Source of the DNA: Hofstenia miamia
Taxonomy: Eukaryota; Xenacoelomorpha; Acoela; Hofsteniidae
Assembly: GCA_900660155.1 (NCBI GenBank)
Contig: CABFPE010000720.1
Span: forward strand, 40,558 to 104,557
Direction of reading: 5' to 3'
Length of the DNA stretch: 64,000 bases
The notes beneath the pieces were generated by a model. The model was not told the origin of the DNA. It was given only the letters and a program-made list of their open reading frames with translations, and made no database searches. A program made the position numbers and the translations under genes. Each line of letters starts with the position of its first letter. Positions within the stretch are counted from its first letter, which is position 1. Shown piece by piece: positions 34,493 through 46,407 of this stretch.

Positions 34493-35400
34493 ACAAAAAA
34501 ACGCAGATAAAAATCACACCTATTGATTACAATCCCAAAAAGTTGTAGGACATCAAACTGATCAAAATAAACCTCTTTACTGAGTCATACACTAACAATG
34601 AACTGGAAACACTCATGTCTCCAAACTAACAAGTCGCCTTTGACATTAAATGCGCCTTAGCTTACTTTCTAATTCGTCGAAAAGTTAAACAATCACTTGC
34701 CAAAACATCCAACTTAGATATTCTTCCAGAAATCGATCACAAGTCCTTAAATTATCCAGTAACATTTGGTACTGCACACATTACAAAACCAACCAATCAC
34801 TTACATCAATGTTCCAGCTCTTCTTTCGTGATGCACCTTGATGCCCCACACATCCAATGTGGATGCAGAAATGACCCTCATGATAGCTCTCAAAGGTCAC
34901 AAACTCCACCGCATCTTCTAGAATCTATTTCAAAGTCGCTTAAACAACCTGTGCCAGTGTATCATTATTCTGGTACCAGTGAAGAACCTAAAATACATCT
35001 ATTACCAGAAAATCGCAATGACAAAACTTAAAACTCTGACTTACCTCAGCCATGAGAAGATATTGCTGATATAAATTGGGAAGACACCTGAACTTTGAAA
35101 CTTTTCCCACAACCTCATCACTAAAAACTTTTCATACATCATGCCCTCAGTGCATCATTGGGTGGGCGTGTGGCATTGGCTGTACTAAATCCATTTTCGT
35201 ATCATGCATGCTGACGTCAGATGTAAACATTATTTTAGTTCTGCCATTGGCAGGTTACTAGCTACTGTTTAGCCGTGCTATTTATTAAGTTTTGTATTGT
35301 ATAAACACGGCAAGTTTGTGCACGATTACTTAATAAAAATTTAGTGCATGATTTTTAATTCCTCAGACTCAGGTTTTCTGTCACAAGACATGTCAACAGA
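34493..35400 (+). other. 3' part of the gypsy element, possible LTR region
   Basis: Short coding-like pieces continue (34626-35030, e.g. FDIKCALAYFLIRRKVKQSL). From about 35140 the sequence becomes non-coding with a tgacgtca site and a TATTTATTAAG/AATAAAAA stretch, as in an LTR. No second copy is visible near the 5' end, which abuts the N gap, so the LTR call is only a guess. Confidence 0.3.
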
Positions 35401-35422
35401 CACCGAATACACATACCACAAT

Positions 35423-35725
35423 CAGTGGCGTAGCCAAGGGGGGTATGGGGGTATGTATACCCCCCCCCACCAATGCCATTCACCCGCGGAATAAATGCCA
35501 GAAAAATGGTATAAAATGTTACATATAACATGTATATATCTTTTTATTATAACATTACATATATAATGGTAATAGTATAATTACCCAGACCTCAATATAG
35601 TGAAAATAACAACAGCAAAATTAAAGTAAATATTTTCTCTCTATGAATTATTTTTTGTATTTGAAATAAAAATCTCTTATAGTTTTATAACATACCCCCA
35701 CCAGCATTTTCTGGCTTCGCCACTG
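35423..35725. mobile_element. MITE with CAGTGGCGTAGCC ends
   Basis: The left end is CAGTGGCGTAGCCAAGGGGG. The right end, reverse-complemented, is CAGTGGCGAAGCCAGAAAAT. The first 16 positions match at all but two. CAGTGGCG ends next to G-runs are common among animal hAT-type MITEs. The interior is AT-rich. A target duplication is not evident. Confidence 0.6.
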
Positions 35726-37196
35726 GCGAAAACACGTGACAATTACCATAATTATGATTATAAACACACTGTAATTTACAAAAAGTTCACTTATGTTCAA
35801 TGTACATTTGTGCAAAAAGTTAGTAGATCACATATGCAATTTATTAACTTGGGTCAATAAGCTGTCTTTTTTTAATCAATGCAAGTGCATAACGTAATAG
35901 TGCTATTGAACACTGAATGTAAAAATTCTGTAAACAAAAGCTCTAAGGATCCAAGTATCGCAACAATAAATCCATTTTGAATTATAACTCTCCATTTAAC
36001 TTTTACCGCTATGCTATATTGAAAATGAATCGTAATATAGTAATGGTTTAGAACTTATGGAAATTGTTAGTGAACATGTCTATTGCCCACTTTTGCCTTT
36101 AAAAGCACAAACCTATGAGATCTCAATTCATTTTTAGATTATATGTTTAGAGAAACGTCACCTTTAATTAAGTACGGGGAAGAATTTTTACATTGGCAGC
36201 CTTATTTTGATAGCGGGATCACCACGGCATTAAGCTCTGCTTATTAATTAGGCTTAAAATTTAAATTCAAAATTATTACAATCAATGATTGGAAATAATC
36301 GCAACGTGTCATTAATCTATCACGGAATAATCAATTACATAGGATTACCAATATTTAAACAAAACACGTTTTTAATGCTTGCAAGCATATCAAGAAATTG
36401 CTAACAATATTTTTAGCCCTCTTGTGGCCAATGCTCATTACGTTTTAAAATGACTTACTCGTCTGAAATGAAAATTGAGAATGTTATTAATGTGATTTTA
36501 AATTTTTTTTCTGATTTCAATACAATTTGTGATTGTATATATTCTAAAATAATAATTTACTAAATGTAAAAGAAATGAAAAAGTGTAATGTTTAAGTTTT
36601 CCTGAACTTTTCAATTCATAAACAGTTAATTGAAATCTTATTGATTCAATTACAAATTTGTCGAATGCTCCTTCTATACACTTTATTGCTGCTTCAATCT
36701 AAATAAATATAATAAATTTAAATATATTAAAAATGTAATGGAAAATATAGAACATTAAAATGAAAAAATAGGACATAATGTGAAAAGTATTTCGAATGAT
36801 AACTCTTCGCCTGAGCGCCTATGAAAACTACTATAAAATTAATTGAAATGAAGATGTTAAAGATTTAGTAATTTCTTCCACACATTTTGGATTTTTTGGC
36901 TAAAGCAGTGATTTTTAAACGCGTTCGTTCCATTTTGCATATTGCCATCAATTTGCACAACTACTATGTTTTATATGTACTCTGAGATTGATTAGTATCA
37001 AACGAATTTAGTAAAATTAAAGGTTATGAGTAACATTTCTAGGGTAGACGAAGGCTGTTCTAATTTCATACCTCACTTAGTTTTACATACTAGAAGTATG
37101 AAAACAATGCTTACTGCTACAAAGCTGTGCTGCAACTATCGTTAAATCAGCTTTAATCCATTTCTTCTGTGGTGTTAATCAATAGTTAAGTGGTTA
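35726..37196. other. Intron sequence, no gene seen
   Basis: AT-rich sequence without coding character, repeats or RNA genes that I can recognise. Confidence 0.5.
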
Positions 37197-37827
37197 TTAA
37201 TCCGCTAAATTTACAAACACAGCCTTAGGCCTACGTGGTTGTACTATAATACAAACTGTCCAATTATTCCGATTTCGTCGAGAGCATCCAGATTTTGGAT
37301 GAGATATCCCGAATCCAGACGCATAAGTCGTAGGCATAGGAGACATCCCAATATTTAAAGTGAGCGTAAAAAAATTATATACTGCTTTTTCCTGAAGAAT
37401 TGTACAAGCGCATGCATTGATTCCCCTATTACATGTTGTTGTGTCAAAACACATTCTAATTACAGAGGATGAAGAGTTACAATATTCAAATTCATTTGCA
37501 ATTGCAGTGGCAATATTTTATCCAGTTCCTTTTAATAATTTTGGAACGCTTAGATTGAACATCATCGGTGCTGGTCAGCAATGCAGGTAGGCATTCAATT
37601 TCACTTCCTTTGTCAAAGTCAGAGAAAACTTTTCCATCCCAATGAACAACAGAATTGCAAGCTGAGTAATCGAATTTTACCTTACATGTACCTGATTTTC
37701 AGTACTCTTCACACTTCTGAGAAGTTGTGTTCTTAAAGATTGAAACTGAATTAGTCTCATCACAACTATTTACAACAGATACAAAAAGGGCAGCACATTT
37801 CCTAAAACTGAATTTGGTTTGCTCCAT
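37197..37827 (-). pseudogene. Broken gene for a cysteine-containing protein, family unknown
   Basis: On the minus strand from an ATG at 37827, a coding-like frame runs MEQTKFSFRKCAALFVSVV and continues to QKCEEY. It then meets an in-frame TGA at 37699-37701 and continues with KSGTCKVKFDYSACNSVVHW and DKGSEIECLPALLTSTDD. Near 37510 the frame shifts, and an 85-residue stretch follows (MCFDTTTCNRGINACACTIL through PRRPKAVFVNLAD) to a stop at 37197-37199. Amino-acid composition, even cysteine spacing and an N-terminal hydrophobic patch suggest a secreted or luminal protein. I do not recognise the family. One nonsense and one frameshift lesion suggest a recently dead, intronless copy. Confidence 0.5.
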
Positions 37828-38590
37828 CGCTAACAATACTTATGAAGAGAAGGCAGCTTTTGGCTTCCATTACTTGTAATTGCTTGGTGATAGTCTATGT
37901 CTATATTTGAGTCATCACTTAACACTATCTTACCTGGGGCCGATTTTACCTCCTTCAATATTTTTAGAAATAACTCAAAGACCATTTTTTAATAAACTAT
38001 CTTTCTATTACTTTTTTTTGTTCTGCAACATTGGACGAAAAATTATGCATATAGGGTCTATGGTTACAAAGTTATAGCCAATTTAAAATAAAGTCCATGA
38101 AAAACAGTTCTTGAGAGTTTCAAAAGTAATAATTTTCTAAACATAAAGGCTATAAATTGAAATCAATGCATAATTTTCAATCCAAAATTATAATTAAATG
38201 TTTTCTATTTTTATTTGGATTATAGGACTTTCTCTTGATTCCTATTTAGTAATATTTATACCATTTTGTGTCAATAATAAGAAATTTAGAAAATTTGTAC
38301 ATAGCCTAATTAAAATGCGCAAAATTTGCATATTAATTATTGTATCACAAAATGGTTTAGCTAAGATATGCTTCACATATCCATTCCAAATTTGGTTTTG
38401 ATCGGATGTACTGTTTTTCGAGATTTTAGGGATAATTGCTAAAAAAACTACCAAGATAAAATAGGGCTAAAGATATGTCAGAGTAGGTATGGACATTAAG
38501 TTGAGCTAATTAAGAAAACTGTTCATGTTGCATGGCTCACTCAGCTCTACGATTTTTTAGATTAAAAACTTTTTTGTCAACACCACGCAT
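37828..38590. other. Intron sequence, no gene seen
   Basis: AT-rich, no recognised feature. Small frames on both strands appear to be chance. Confidence 0.5.
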
Positions 38591-39003
38591 TTATCCAGAA
38601 CTATTATTTCTTTGTGCAAGAAGAAACTGTTTATCCTCCAGAATTTTAATCAATGACAATGCTTTAGCATGAGCTAAATCAAATAGTGAGTCAAAAAATT
38701 CAGTAAATTTTCGCTGATTATATTGATTAGTAATAATGCTCCTTTTCTTGCTCTTAGCTAGTTTTTGATATAAGTCAAGTATATTTGTGATGACATGCTT
38801 CTTTGGGCAAATTGGTATACCAGTTTTTCCCAAAATGAAATAACTGCAAAATACAGTCTTTCAGCACTTTCACAAAGAGTCATGGTGTGAAAATAAATAA
38901 AATGTTGCAGGACTTCACTTCCTGATCGAAGCTTGTTGCCAAGTTTTTTTCTACTTGAATACCCAATAATCCAAACTAAGTCATGGCAGCGTGTGTTAAC
39001 CAT
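38591..39003 (-). pseudogene. Fragment of a repeated protein family, unclassified
   Basis: Two overlapping minus-strand frames (38758-39003 and 38591-38833) read as one protein with a frameshift near 38830. They contain SGSEVLQHFIYFHTMTL, then KTGIPICPKKHVITNILDLY, FFDSLFDLAHAKALSLIKIL and EDKQFLLAQRNNSSG. I recall similar 'LFDIAHADAL ... I..EEDR.FL..QR' sequences as multi-copy predicted proteins in invertebrate genomes, probably transposon-derived, but cannot name the family. Confidence 0.4.
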
Positions 39004-39240
39004 CAGCTAGTTATGCATAATTAAACTGGCGTGTTGTTAGATTTATTCAAAACGTTGTATTTACATCACCATGACATCTGATAACTTAAAAATTCAATGC
39101 ATTCAAATATAATCAAAGAAAATGGAAAAAAATTCAAAAATTAGTGGTAGTCAAAAACTATTAACTTTTCTAACTATTAGCATATTTTCAATGGATGAGA
39201 GGACAGCATTTCGAATCTTTGAATTTTTTAAGATACCCTA

Positions 39241-39263
39241 ATATATATATATATATATATATA
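39241..39263. repeat. (TA)n microsatellite
   Basis: A short TA run about 200 bases upstream of the M3 peptidase start codon. Confidence 0.8.
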
Positions 39264-39459
39264 AACATACATATATACAGGCGCTTTGTATAACATTATA
39301 TACAATCTCTTGAACTGCAAAACTATAAGCTGAATAATAAAAACTGTGGAAGATAAGCTTAATTAGCATTAATTAATTAACAAATTTTGCTTTATTGTCA
39401 ATGCATCACTAATATTATTTATTATGTTAATATGAAATTTTGGGGGACTATTTCAAAAA

Positions 39460-41316
39460 ATGAAATTCGTTAAATTAACTAAACTATTACTGTTTGTCTT
39501 CCTAATTGCTTTTGACAAAAATATTGAAAGCATTCCACACAGAAATACCATTTATGGATATCCAAAAGTTAAGATCCCTAAGGAGTGCAATGAAGAAATT
39601 GAAACAAATTCACTACTTCATCCTCAAAATTTACCAAAATTTAAAGACTTTATACCATCAAAGATAAAGCCAGCATTGATGTGTGCAAATTTATTTTATG
39701 AAATAAATAAAAACAAAAAATTTTATTCTAAGAAAAACAAAGAAAGATTTATGGGCATCATTGAATGACCAAGAACATTCCTTAAAATTATTCAGCAAAT
39801 TTTGTTGAAAAATAATTTCACTACTGAAGTTAAAAAAGCATTTGAAATCCAGTCAAGTGTGCCTAATAATTATAATGTAGATTTGAGAGACATATACATT
39901 GAATATTCTGATAAATATAAAGAGAATATCGCAAAAGCCGAAAACTTAGTTGGTTTACTCATCAAGAAGAATGAATTGGATGTTGAGAATTTTTCTAGAA
40001 GCTTTTTAGAACGTTGTAGTGAAGCTGCAAAAAAATTGGGAAAAGAAAGTAGTACACATAGGGGGCCTTGGTACATCAACTATGATGACTTAAGCACAGT
40101 AATTGGTCTAACTCGTAATAATTCATTAAAAGACGAATGTTATAAAAAATTGTTGGCTTTCAGTGAACTATGTGCAAACTTCAATACCTACTATGTTGAA
40201 GAATTGCGAAAATTGTATACAAATTTTGCAAAAGAGGAAGGATATCCAAATTTGGTAGATTATAAACTGAAAGACTGCATGGCTAAAAATTACAAAGAAG
40301 TAGAAAGACTTTTACTTTCCATAGAAGAAAAGTTTTGGAAGGCACCAACGTCTTATTGGGGCAATCTATTGGCTGAAGAAATGCTAAGTGAGTACTTTCC
40401 ACATGATCATGTAGTTGGACAATTGTTCAATCTTATCAATGAATTATTCAAAATTTCAATAAGCGAAAGTCAAGATCAATATGAAAAATATGCCGATGGA
40501 GTAAAGCTTTACGAAGTAAAGAAAAGATCAAGAACGATTGGCTACTTTTACATTGACTACTTCAAAAGACCTGGCTCCAAATTAACAACCAGCCCATACA
40601 CCAAGCAAATGAGATATGGTTTAAGAATTATAGGTATAGTGCCTCTAGCATTCATATCTTTAGTTGTTGAGTCGAAAACAAAATTCACTTTAAAAGAAGT
40701 TCAGCAGTTATTTCACGAAATAGGCCACTGTTTACAAATAATTTTGCAAAATAATGAAAATGCAGAACTGCTTGTTGATACACAAGAGTTTCCTAGCATT
40801 TTCATGGAACACTTTGCTAAGCAAAAGAACATGATTATACAATTGAGTGCATCCAACAGAAATGACCGACTCTCTACTGAAAAATACGATCAGTACCACA
40901 GACGAGCTCTTAAATTTATAAGATTCAAATTAATTGAATATGCACAAATCTCCTTAATTGATCTTGACTTATTTTATCGACCCACCGTTATGAGTTATAA
41001 TGTTATCTCTAACGTACAAAGCAGAACTCAATGTGACATTGCTCAGCATTATTTATATGAAGATACACTTACTGGGCTTAACTACGCAGGTGTTAAATAT
41101 TCTTACATTTGGTCAGAGATCATGGCAATTGAAGCATATAACTTCTTGTATAGAGATAACAATGAAGCTGCTATAAAAAAACGAGCTTTGAGATTCCGAA
41201 GCCTCGTATTTGAAAAGAAAGGAGCTTCCACTTTTGCAGCTGCCTTCCGAAAATATATTGGAAAGCAAAAATTTGATATAAAGCATTTCTACAGATTCTA
41301 TGAAATATATAACTGA
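39460..41316 (+). CDS. Secreted M3-family metallopeptidase (thimet oligopeptidase-like), one in-frame TGA
   Basis: An intronless frame of 617 sense codons, interrupted once by TGA at 39766-39768 (between IIE and PRTF). M3 enzymes are zinc oligopeptidases. Residues 1-24 (MKFVKLTKLLLFVFLIAFDK...) look like a cleavable signal peptide, unusual for this mostly cytosolic or mitochondrial family. The zinc site FHEIGHCLQ (H419, E420, H423) and QEFPSIFMEHF (third ligand E443) are intact. GLNYAGVKYSYIWSE matches the substrate-binding tyrosine block. About 620 aa is slightly short for the family, and the loop between H423 and E443 is five residues shorter than in thimet oligopeptidase. It lies in sense inside the ABC intron. 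AATAAA is at 41459. It is either a young pseudogene, a read-through gene or a sequencing error. Confidence 0.8.
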
Positions 41317-43179
41317 ACTGTACTAATATTTATTTTTGTTCATAATATATATACACAAGAGGATAGATTTGTAATAGTATTGTAAATTATTGTTAAGTTA
41401 CATTAAATGTCTTTAATTCTGTGTCATCTCAAATTATATGTAGAAAATAACTAGTAACAATAAAGTAATTGCAATTTGTAATGAATGAAAAGTCGCCACA
41501 TTTATTGACAAATGTGCTTCCTTGTTATGGTGAATTGTGATAAAACTTAATCCTATCCCTGCCAAACATGTACATTTTCATCTTAATATTTTTCAATGAA
41601 AATTCCGATTTTTAAGAAAACTATCAAATTGTTGTCATTCATAATGTTAAGATAAAGCAGTCTAAAGCTAATGTCAACAAAAATTAACCTCAACTCTTGA
41701 TTTCATTGCCCCAAAATGTATTTATTGTTCGATTATCAGGATGGGGAGTAGGTTTATGACTATTTGTCATTCTGTATCGCCTTACCACAGTCCGTTGAGC
41801 ATTTGTATGAAACATTTAAAAATGCCTTTCATTTTATTTCAGGTTTAAAAAAACTCCCCCGTAAAACATTTTTAAATTTTTTTTCAAGAGTGCCATGGGA
41901 AATTACTTGAAAAATTATATTGAGCTTTTTATCTGTACATCAATCAATTTTGCGCATAAGATTAAAGGTCCTTACACTGCGAATGTTTCTCCTTTGTATG
42001 CTAAGAATGAGAATTATTCATTGGATCATTGTCACTCAAAGTAGGCTTTTACTTTACTGTTACTTATTTTTCAAATTTATTTAGGATATATATATATATA
42101 TATAAATATTTGCTGAAAAGTTGAGCAACAACTACTAATTTTATCAAATCAAGGAGTATGTTATGGATACATATCTAATAGATCAATACTGATCTCCTAA
42201 ACGCATATGAACTACATTATGTGTGTAATGATTTTGAATGCATTTCTATAATAATGCGTCATAGCTGATCTTGATTATGATGAACCAATTGATAGTCATC
42301 GAAAATATCGTTATAGTTGCTTTTATATTAAAGTAAATGTGTTCATGTGCACCGATTTTGTGCAACAAAATTGTGTACTAATTTGACTTTGATACTTAAT
42401 TGCTATCATCTGATTGACCTCATTATTCAACTATGTATTTTATCATTTCTCGCCACTCATATTGAATTATGTCACTCACTTTTGTTTATAGCTGTTACAT
42501 ATGCTGCATCCTTCCTCAATCTTTTGAAATCAATCCTCCAATCAAATTGTACGTTTCTGTCTTCAGCAAAGTACAGGTGAAAGTGGTTATCCCATTACCT
42601 TTAGTTCAACAATGGAAAATAGACATGAATTATCATAGAAGAAGCCTGCTCAATTACCTATACCTCATTGCAAGGGATTCAGTTTATTTCAAATCGCATC
42701 ACAGTTACAAATTACTGTATTGTGTGAATCTCGGAATATAAATCGGATAAGAAGTTCCGCTACACTTGATAGTAGGCTACAAACAGTGACAACCAGGCCT
42801 AATTCGGTACAGACTGATAGATTTACTAATAGATATTCCAAATCTCGCTACAGCTCGCGAAATTCTAGATAATTTACCTTCTTATTATCATATTCCTCGC
42901 TTGTGTGCGAAGAATGTAAGTGATGGTTATCTTTCTGCAGGCGCCTCAACACTGGACAGCTGAGGCTGCTCACAGACAATATGACCATTTCACAATATTA
43001 TTGTTACTATTCACATGTTTGTAGACCACGTAGAGAACTATTCCGCGGGGATTTATCCCCGCAAATTGTAGATATGGATTACATAATCGTAGTAAAAATG
43101 AAGCTATTAAATCAATCAATTATTTGAATAAAAGGGGGAACCATTCATGAATATTCGAGGAAAATCAATTTTACAACAA
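41317..43179. other. Intron sequence, no gene assigned
   Basis: Includes the probable 3' UTR of the peptidase gene with AATAAA at 41459-41464. The rest is AT-rich, with a short TA run near 42088. Frames at 42347-42741 have no domain character. Confidence 0.5.
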
Positions 43180-43500
43180 GATGATGCGCTTGCATACAAG
43201 TCCCGGTTGGTTTCGAATTGGATTGACAATCAAAACTTTCAATTTTTCACGGCTGGCCTGGTAATTCCTCGGACTTGAACAATATTGAAAACTCTTGGAG
43301 TTAGTTAAAATTGAAACTACTACAATGGCACTTTTCATTTTATGAAATATTATCTGAGCATGTGAAGCACTTTGGATTGCAGAGATTACTTCTGCTTATT
43401 GCAACCAGTTGGTGGAATCCATGCCTCATCACATTGCAGCGTGTTTAGAAGCCAGAGGATTCATACGAAATACTGAAGTAAGTCAGGGGCACATCCTACC
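43180..43500 (+). mobile_element. Tc1-like transposase remnant
   Basis: ILQQDDALAYKSRLVSNWID, then FQFFTAGLVIPRT (a damaged 'W PGNSPDLN') and LVESMPHHIAACLEARG are the catalytic-core end and C-terminus of Tc1-type transposases. They are spread over shifting frames. No terminal repeats were found. Confidence 0.7.
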
Positions 43501-43544
43501 TTTCCTGTACATTATCCTTATGCAAGCATGTGATTTATAATGGC

Positions 43545-43548
<4 letters not shown>

Positions 43549-43587
<39 letters not shown>
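43549..43587. repeat. (TA)n microsatellite
   Basis: TA-dinucleotide run shortly after the Tc1-like remnant. Confidence 0.9.
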
Positions 43588-43589
<2 letters not shown>

Positions 43590-44919
43590 CGCTTAGATAA
43601 AAGAAGGGAGAACTCTATTTGGAATTTGTGCATTCATATACAATGAGAATTCAATGTGGTGAGTAATAGATAGCATGACGAATTAACTGTTAACAATGAC
43701 AAAGTGATACTTTGTGTAGTGTAACCAAATAAATCAAATTCACCTTTGTCAGTTGGAGATACTAGGATTAATACCAATGCAATCTAGACATTTTAAATAC
43801 ATCTACACACAAATAACAAGGTGCATAGATACTTTTCCATCTTTAAAATTATTTTGTTTTATTTACTAATTATATCTGAATAATATTTCTTGTTTAACTC
43901 ATTATGCTTTTAAATTTATAATTTTAACAATCTAATTTATGCTAGTTCATTTTATACATCTTGTTTTTTGTTATTTTGATTAATACGTTTGTTTCACAAA
44001 ATGCCTTCGAAATGCTATGCATCATGTTTTATTGCAAATGAATAATGCAGTATTTTTATTATCTTTGCTTTCCTATTTACTAATATTTAAAAATTTAAAA
44101 AGCAAACTTAGGGTGGGAGTGTGACAAATTTATATAGGCAAATTAATGCATTCATTCATATCCAAATACATCAACTACATTACAATGCAGTAAATAATCT
44201 GCATAATGAGTTTGTGCATCATCATTCTGATTCGAACTGCAAATAATTATATAGCTGTTAAGTCAAACCATGGCAGAATCCATTGGAAAGTCAATGATCT
44301 GAATCGCGATCAGAATTATACAAAAATTCTATAACGAAGTGTTATACATTTGAGAGTTCTAGATATTAAGAAATGATAAGTCGTTGTAATTGTCTGTGAA
44401 AGGAATCCAGTTAGTGATCTCTGTTGCAAGCTTTCAGGATGCATGTGATTTTTAAAATTACTCCACCCGATTTTACTTCGATGTAGTCACAGTATAATTA
44501 AATGAACGTTCCTAAAAAGTGTTCACTGTGGCCAATCAATTGCCGGCTCTTTAAAATTTTGTTTTTAGTAGTATTTGTAAACTCTATTTGCCCAATCCAT
44601 CATTGCGTAGTTCAAAATACTAACTACGCGTTATATTACAAAATTATCCTGTTTGTTTTAATAACAATTTTACGAGAACATTTGAGTTAACAAATTTTGG
44701 TTTCAAAATTGCCATTCTTTACATTTCATGCACACTAATTTTTCGCACAAATTCTATATTTAGACAATTAGTTATTTTCTTAGATAAGTGCATACTAGTA
44801 ACGGATAATGTTATAACCTATTTACGCAATCTCATGTTAGCACAACAAATACGCCACAATTGATTTAATATCTACGAATTTCACACAACATTACATTGTC
44901 ATTCCCGCCATAAAGCAAG
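43588..44919. other. Upstream region of the MFS gene, no other gene seen
   Basis: AT-rich. It presumably holds the promoter and 5' UTR of the MFS transporter gene, but I can point to no specific element. Confidence 0.4.
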
Positions 44920-46407
44920 ATGTCGATTCAAGAAATAGAAGACCCAGAGGTACTGGAATTTCGTCGACGGGCTAAAACTGCTATCTATGTTCTCCTTATT
45001 GTCACCGTCTATTCTGGGTTGTTGTTATCATATCAACATTCATTTCTCCCTGCTTATCTCCGCAGCCTGGATTTAAACCATGATGATGTTACATTCCCAC
45101 AAAGCTTAGTTTTGGCTTTCGGATCGCTAGGAGCCATCGTTGGAACTTTTATATTTGGTTATATTGGAATGTGGCTAAATGTACGGTATTTAATCATTGC
45201 TACAAATCTTTCAAGCGTTGTTACAGTTCTGCTCTTTGGATATTCAAATTTGATTGGCATGTCAGATTGGAGATATGTTTGGGTTATTGTTTTTAATTTT
45301 TTAACCGGTGTATGCGCAGGTAATTTGGTATTAGTCAGAATTTTTATTAGTACAGCTATAGGCATTCCTGAAATTCGTGCTAAAATTCTTGGCTATGTGT
45401 CTGCAGTCTTCGGCTGCGGTGCTGTTGCTGCAACTATTTTAGTAAAGATTGGTTCATTTGCAAAGAAGCCGAACGAAAGTGACTATGAAAAGAGAGCTCC
45501 CATCTTCGATGAAAATACGTTAGTGATCTACCTGACGGCTTTTTTGGGCATAGGTGTAGCCGTAGCTGTTTATCGTTTTGTATTTGACTTGAGTTATGCT
45601 GAAGAGTTTCGCGCTAAAAGGCAACAAGCAGACGACAATGTTGATAGACGCACATTGGCGCGCACACTTTCTAAGCCAGCAATTAAAACTGAGTATCGGG
45701 CAATGTTGACGAAGATTTGTTGGACTGGAGCAATGCTGTTGAACTTCATATGGTTAATAAAAATTACACTTGCACATGGCAACAACCTCAGCAATGTATT
45801 AATGGCTGAGTACAATTATACAGAGTCCAAATCCACTAGCAAAGCTAACAGTCTTTCTTTGTATTCTAGCTTAACCGGTATAGGAGGTTATGTGATGGCT
45901 GGATACTTGATGCACCAGACGAAGCCTCATTACGCTTTATTCGGTGGGTTTACTCTAAGCTTTTGTACTTATTGGTTTATCCTTCCAGTATATAGTTCCG
46001 AGAACTTGTTTTATAGCAATATTTCGACTGCAGGTTGCATATATTCATGGTGTGATGGTGAAACTAAAATTCCAGAATGGTGTCTTTACTTTTTCCAAAT
46101 TTCTCAAAGGGGATTTGCTTCCCTTGTATTAGTGACAGTGACAGCTGCACATGCATCTGTGGTGTCTCTTGAGAATCAGCACAGAATTCATCAAACTATC
46201 TTCACCGCTTTTGGAAATTTGGGCACATTGATTAGCCCTCTACTAATCCTGAATGTTTTCAGTCAAGCTGGCATGCTAGTATTAGTTATTATTGAAATAT
46301 CTCTAATGGCTGTTGGAGTGGTGTTTGTTATATTTTTCACAGTCATGTATTCCTATTTTCATAACGATATCGAAGCAAATAATGAACTAAAACCAATTAA
46401 AACTTGA
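44920..46407 (+). CDS. MFS transporter, MFSD8/CLN7-like, intronless
   Basis: A 495-aa intact frame. MFSD8/CLN7-type proteins are twelve-helix carriers of lysosomal or other endomembranes. About 12 hydrophobic segments can be placed, near residues 22-42, 62-82, 89-108, 120-140, 158-177, 200-220, 268-288, 308-330, 338-356, 400-420, 432-452 and 456-482. Helix 4 contains LTGVCAGNLVLVR, closely resembling the 'GAGN.AVVR' motif of MFSD8. The loop after helix 2 (GYIGMWLNVRYLI) is a degenerate MFS motif A. An acidic N-terminus (SIQEIEDPEVLEF) precedes helix 1. No introns, although its host gene has many; AATAAA is 58 bases after the stop. Both features suggest a retrocopy or an ancestrally intronless gene. 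The MFS fold is confident, the MFSD8 assignment moderate. Confidence 0.8.
   Translation: MSIQEIEDPEVLEFRRRAKTAIYVLLIVTVYSGLLLSYQHSFLPAYLRSLDLNHDDVTFPQSLVLAFGSLGAIVGTFIFGYIGMWLNVRYLIIATNLSSVVTVLLFGYSNLIGMSDWRYVWVIVFNFLTGVCAGNLVLVRIFISTAIGIPEIRAKILGYVSAVFGCGAVAATILVKIGSFAKKPNESDYEKRAPIFDENTLVIYLTAFLGIGVAVAVYRFVFDLSYAEEFRAKRQQADDNVDRRTLARTLSKPAIKTEYRAMLTKICWTGAMLLNFIWLIKITLAHGNNLSNVLMAEYNYTESKSTSKANSLSLYSSLTGIGGYVMAGYLMHQTKPHYALFGGFTLSFCTYWFILPVYSSENLFYSNISTAGCIYSWCDGETKIPEWCLYFFQISQRGFASLVLVTVTAAHASVVSLENQHRIHQTIFTAFGNLGTLISPLLILNVFSQAGMLVLVIIEISLMAVGVVFVIFFTVMYSYFHNDIEANNELKPIKT

Noticed and set aside
35140-35400. 3' LTR of the gypsy element
   Set aside because: No matching 5' copy can be seen, and without a pair or target duplication I only list it as a possibility.
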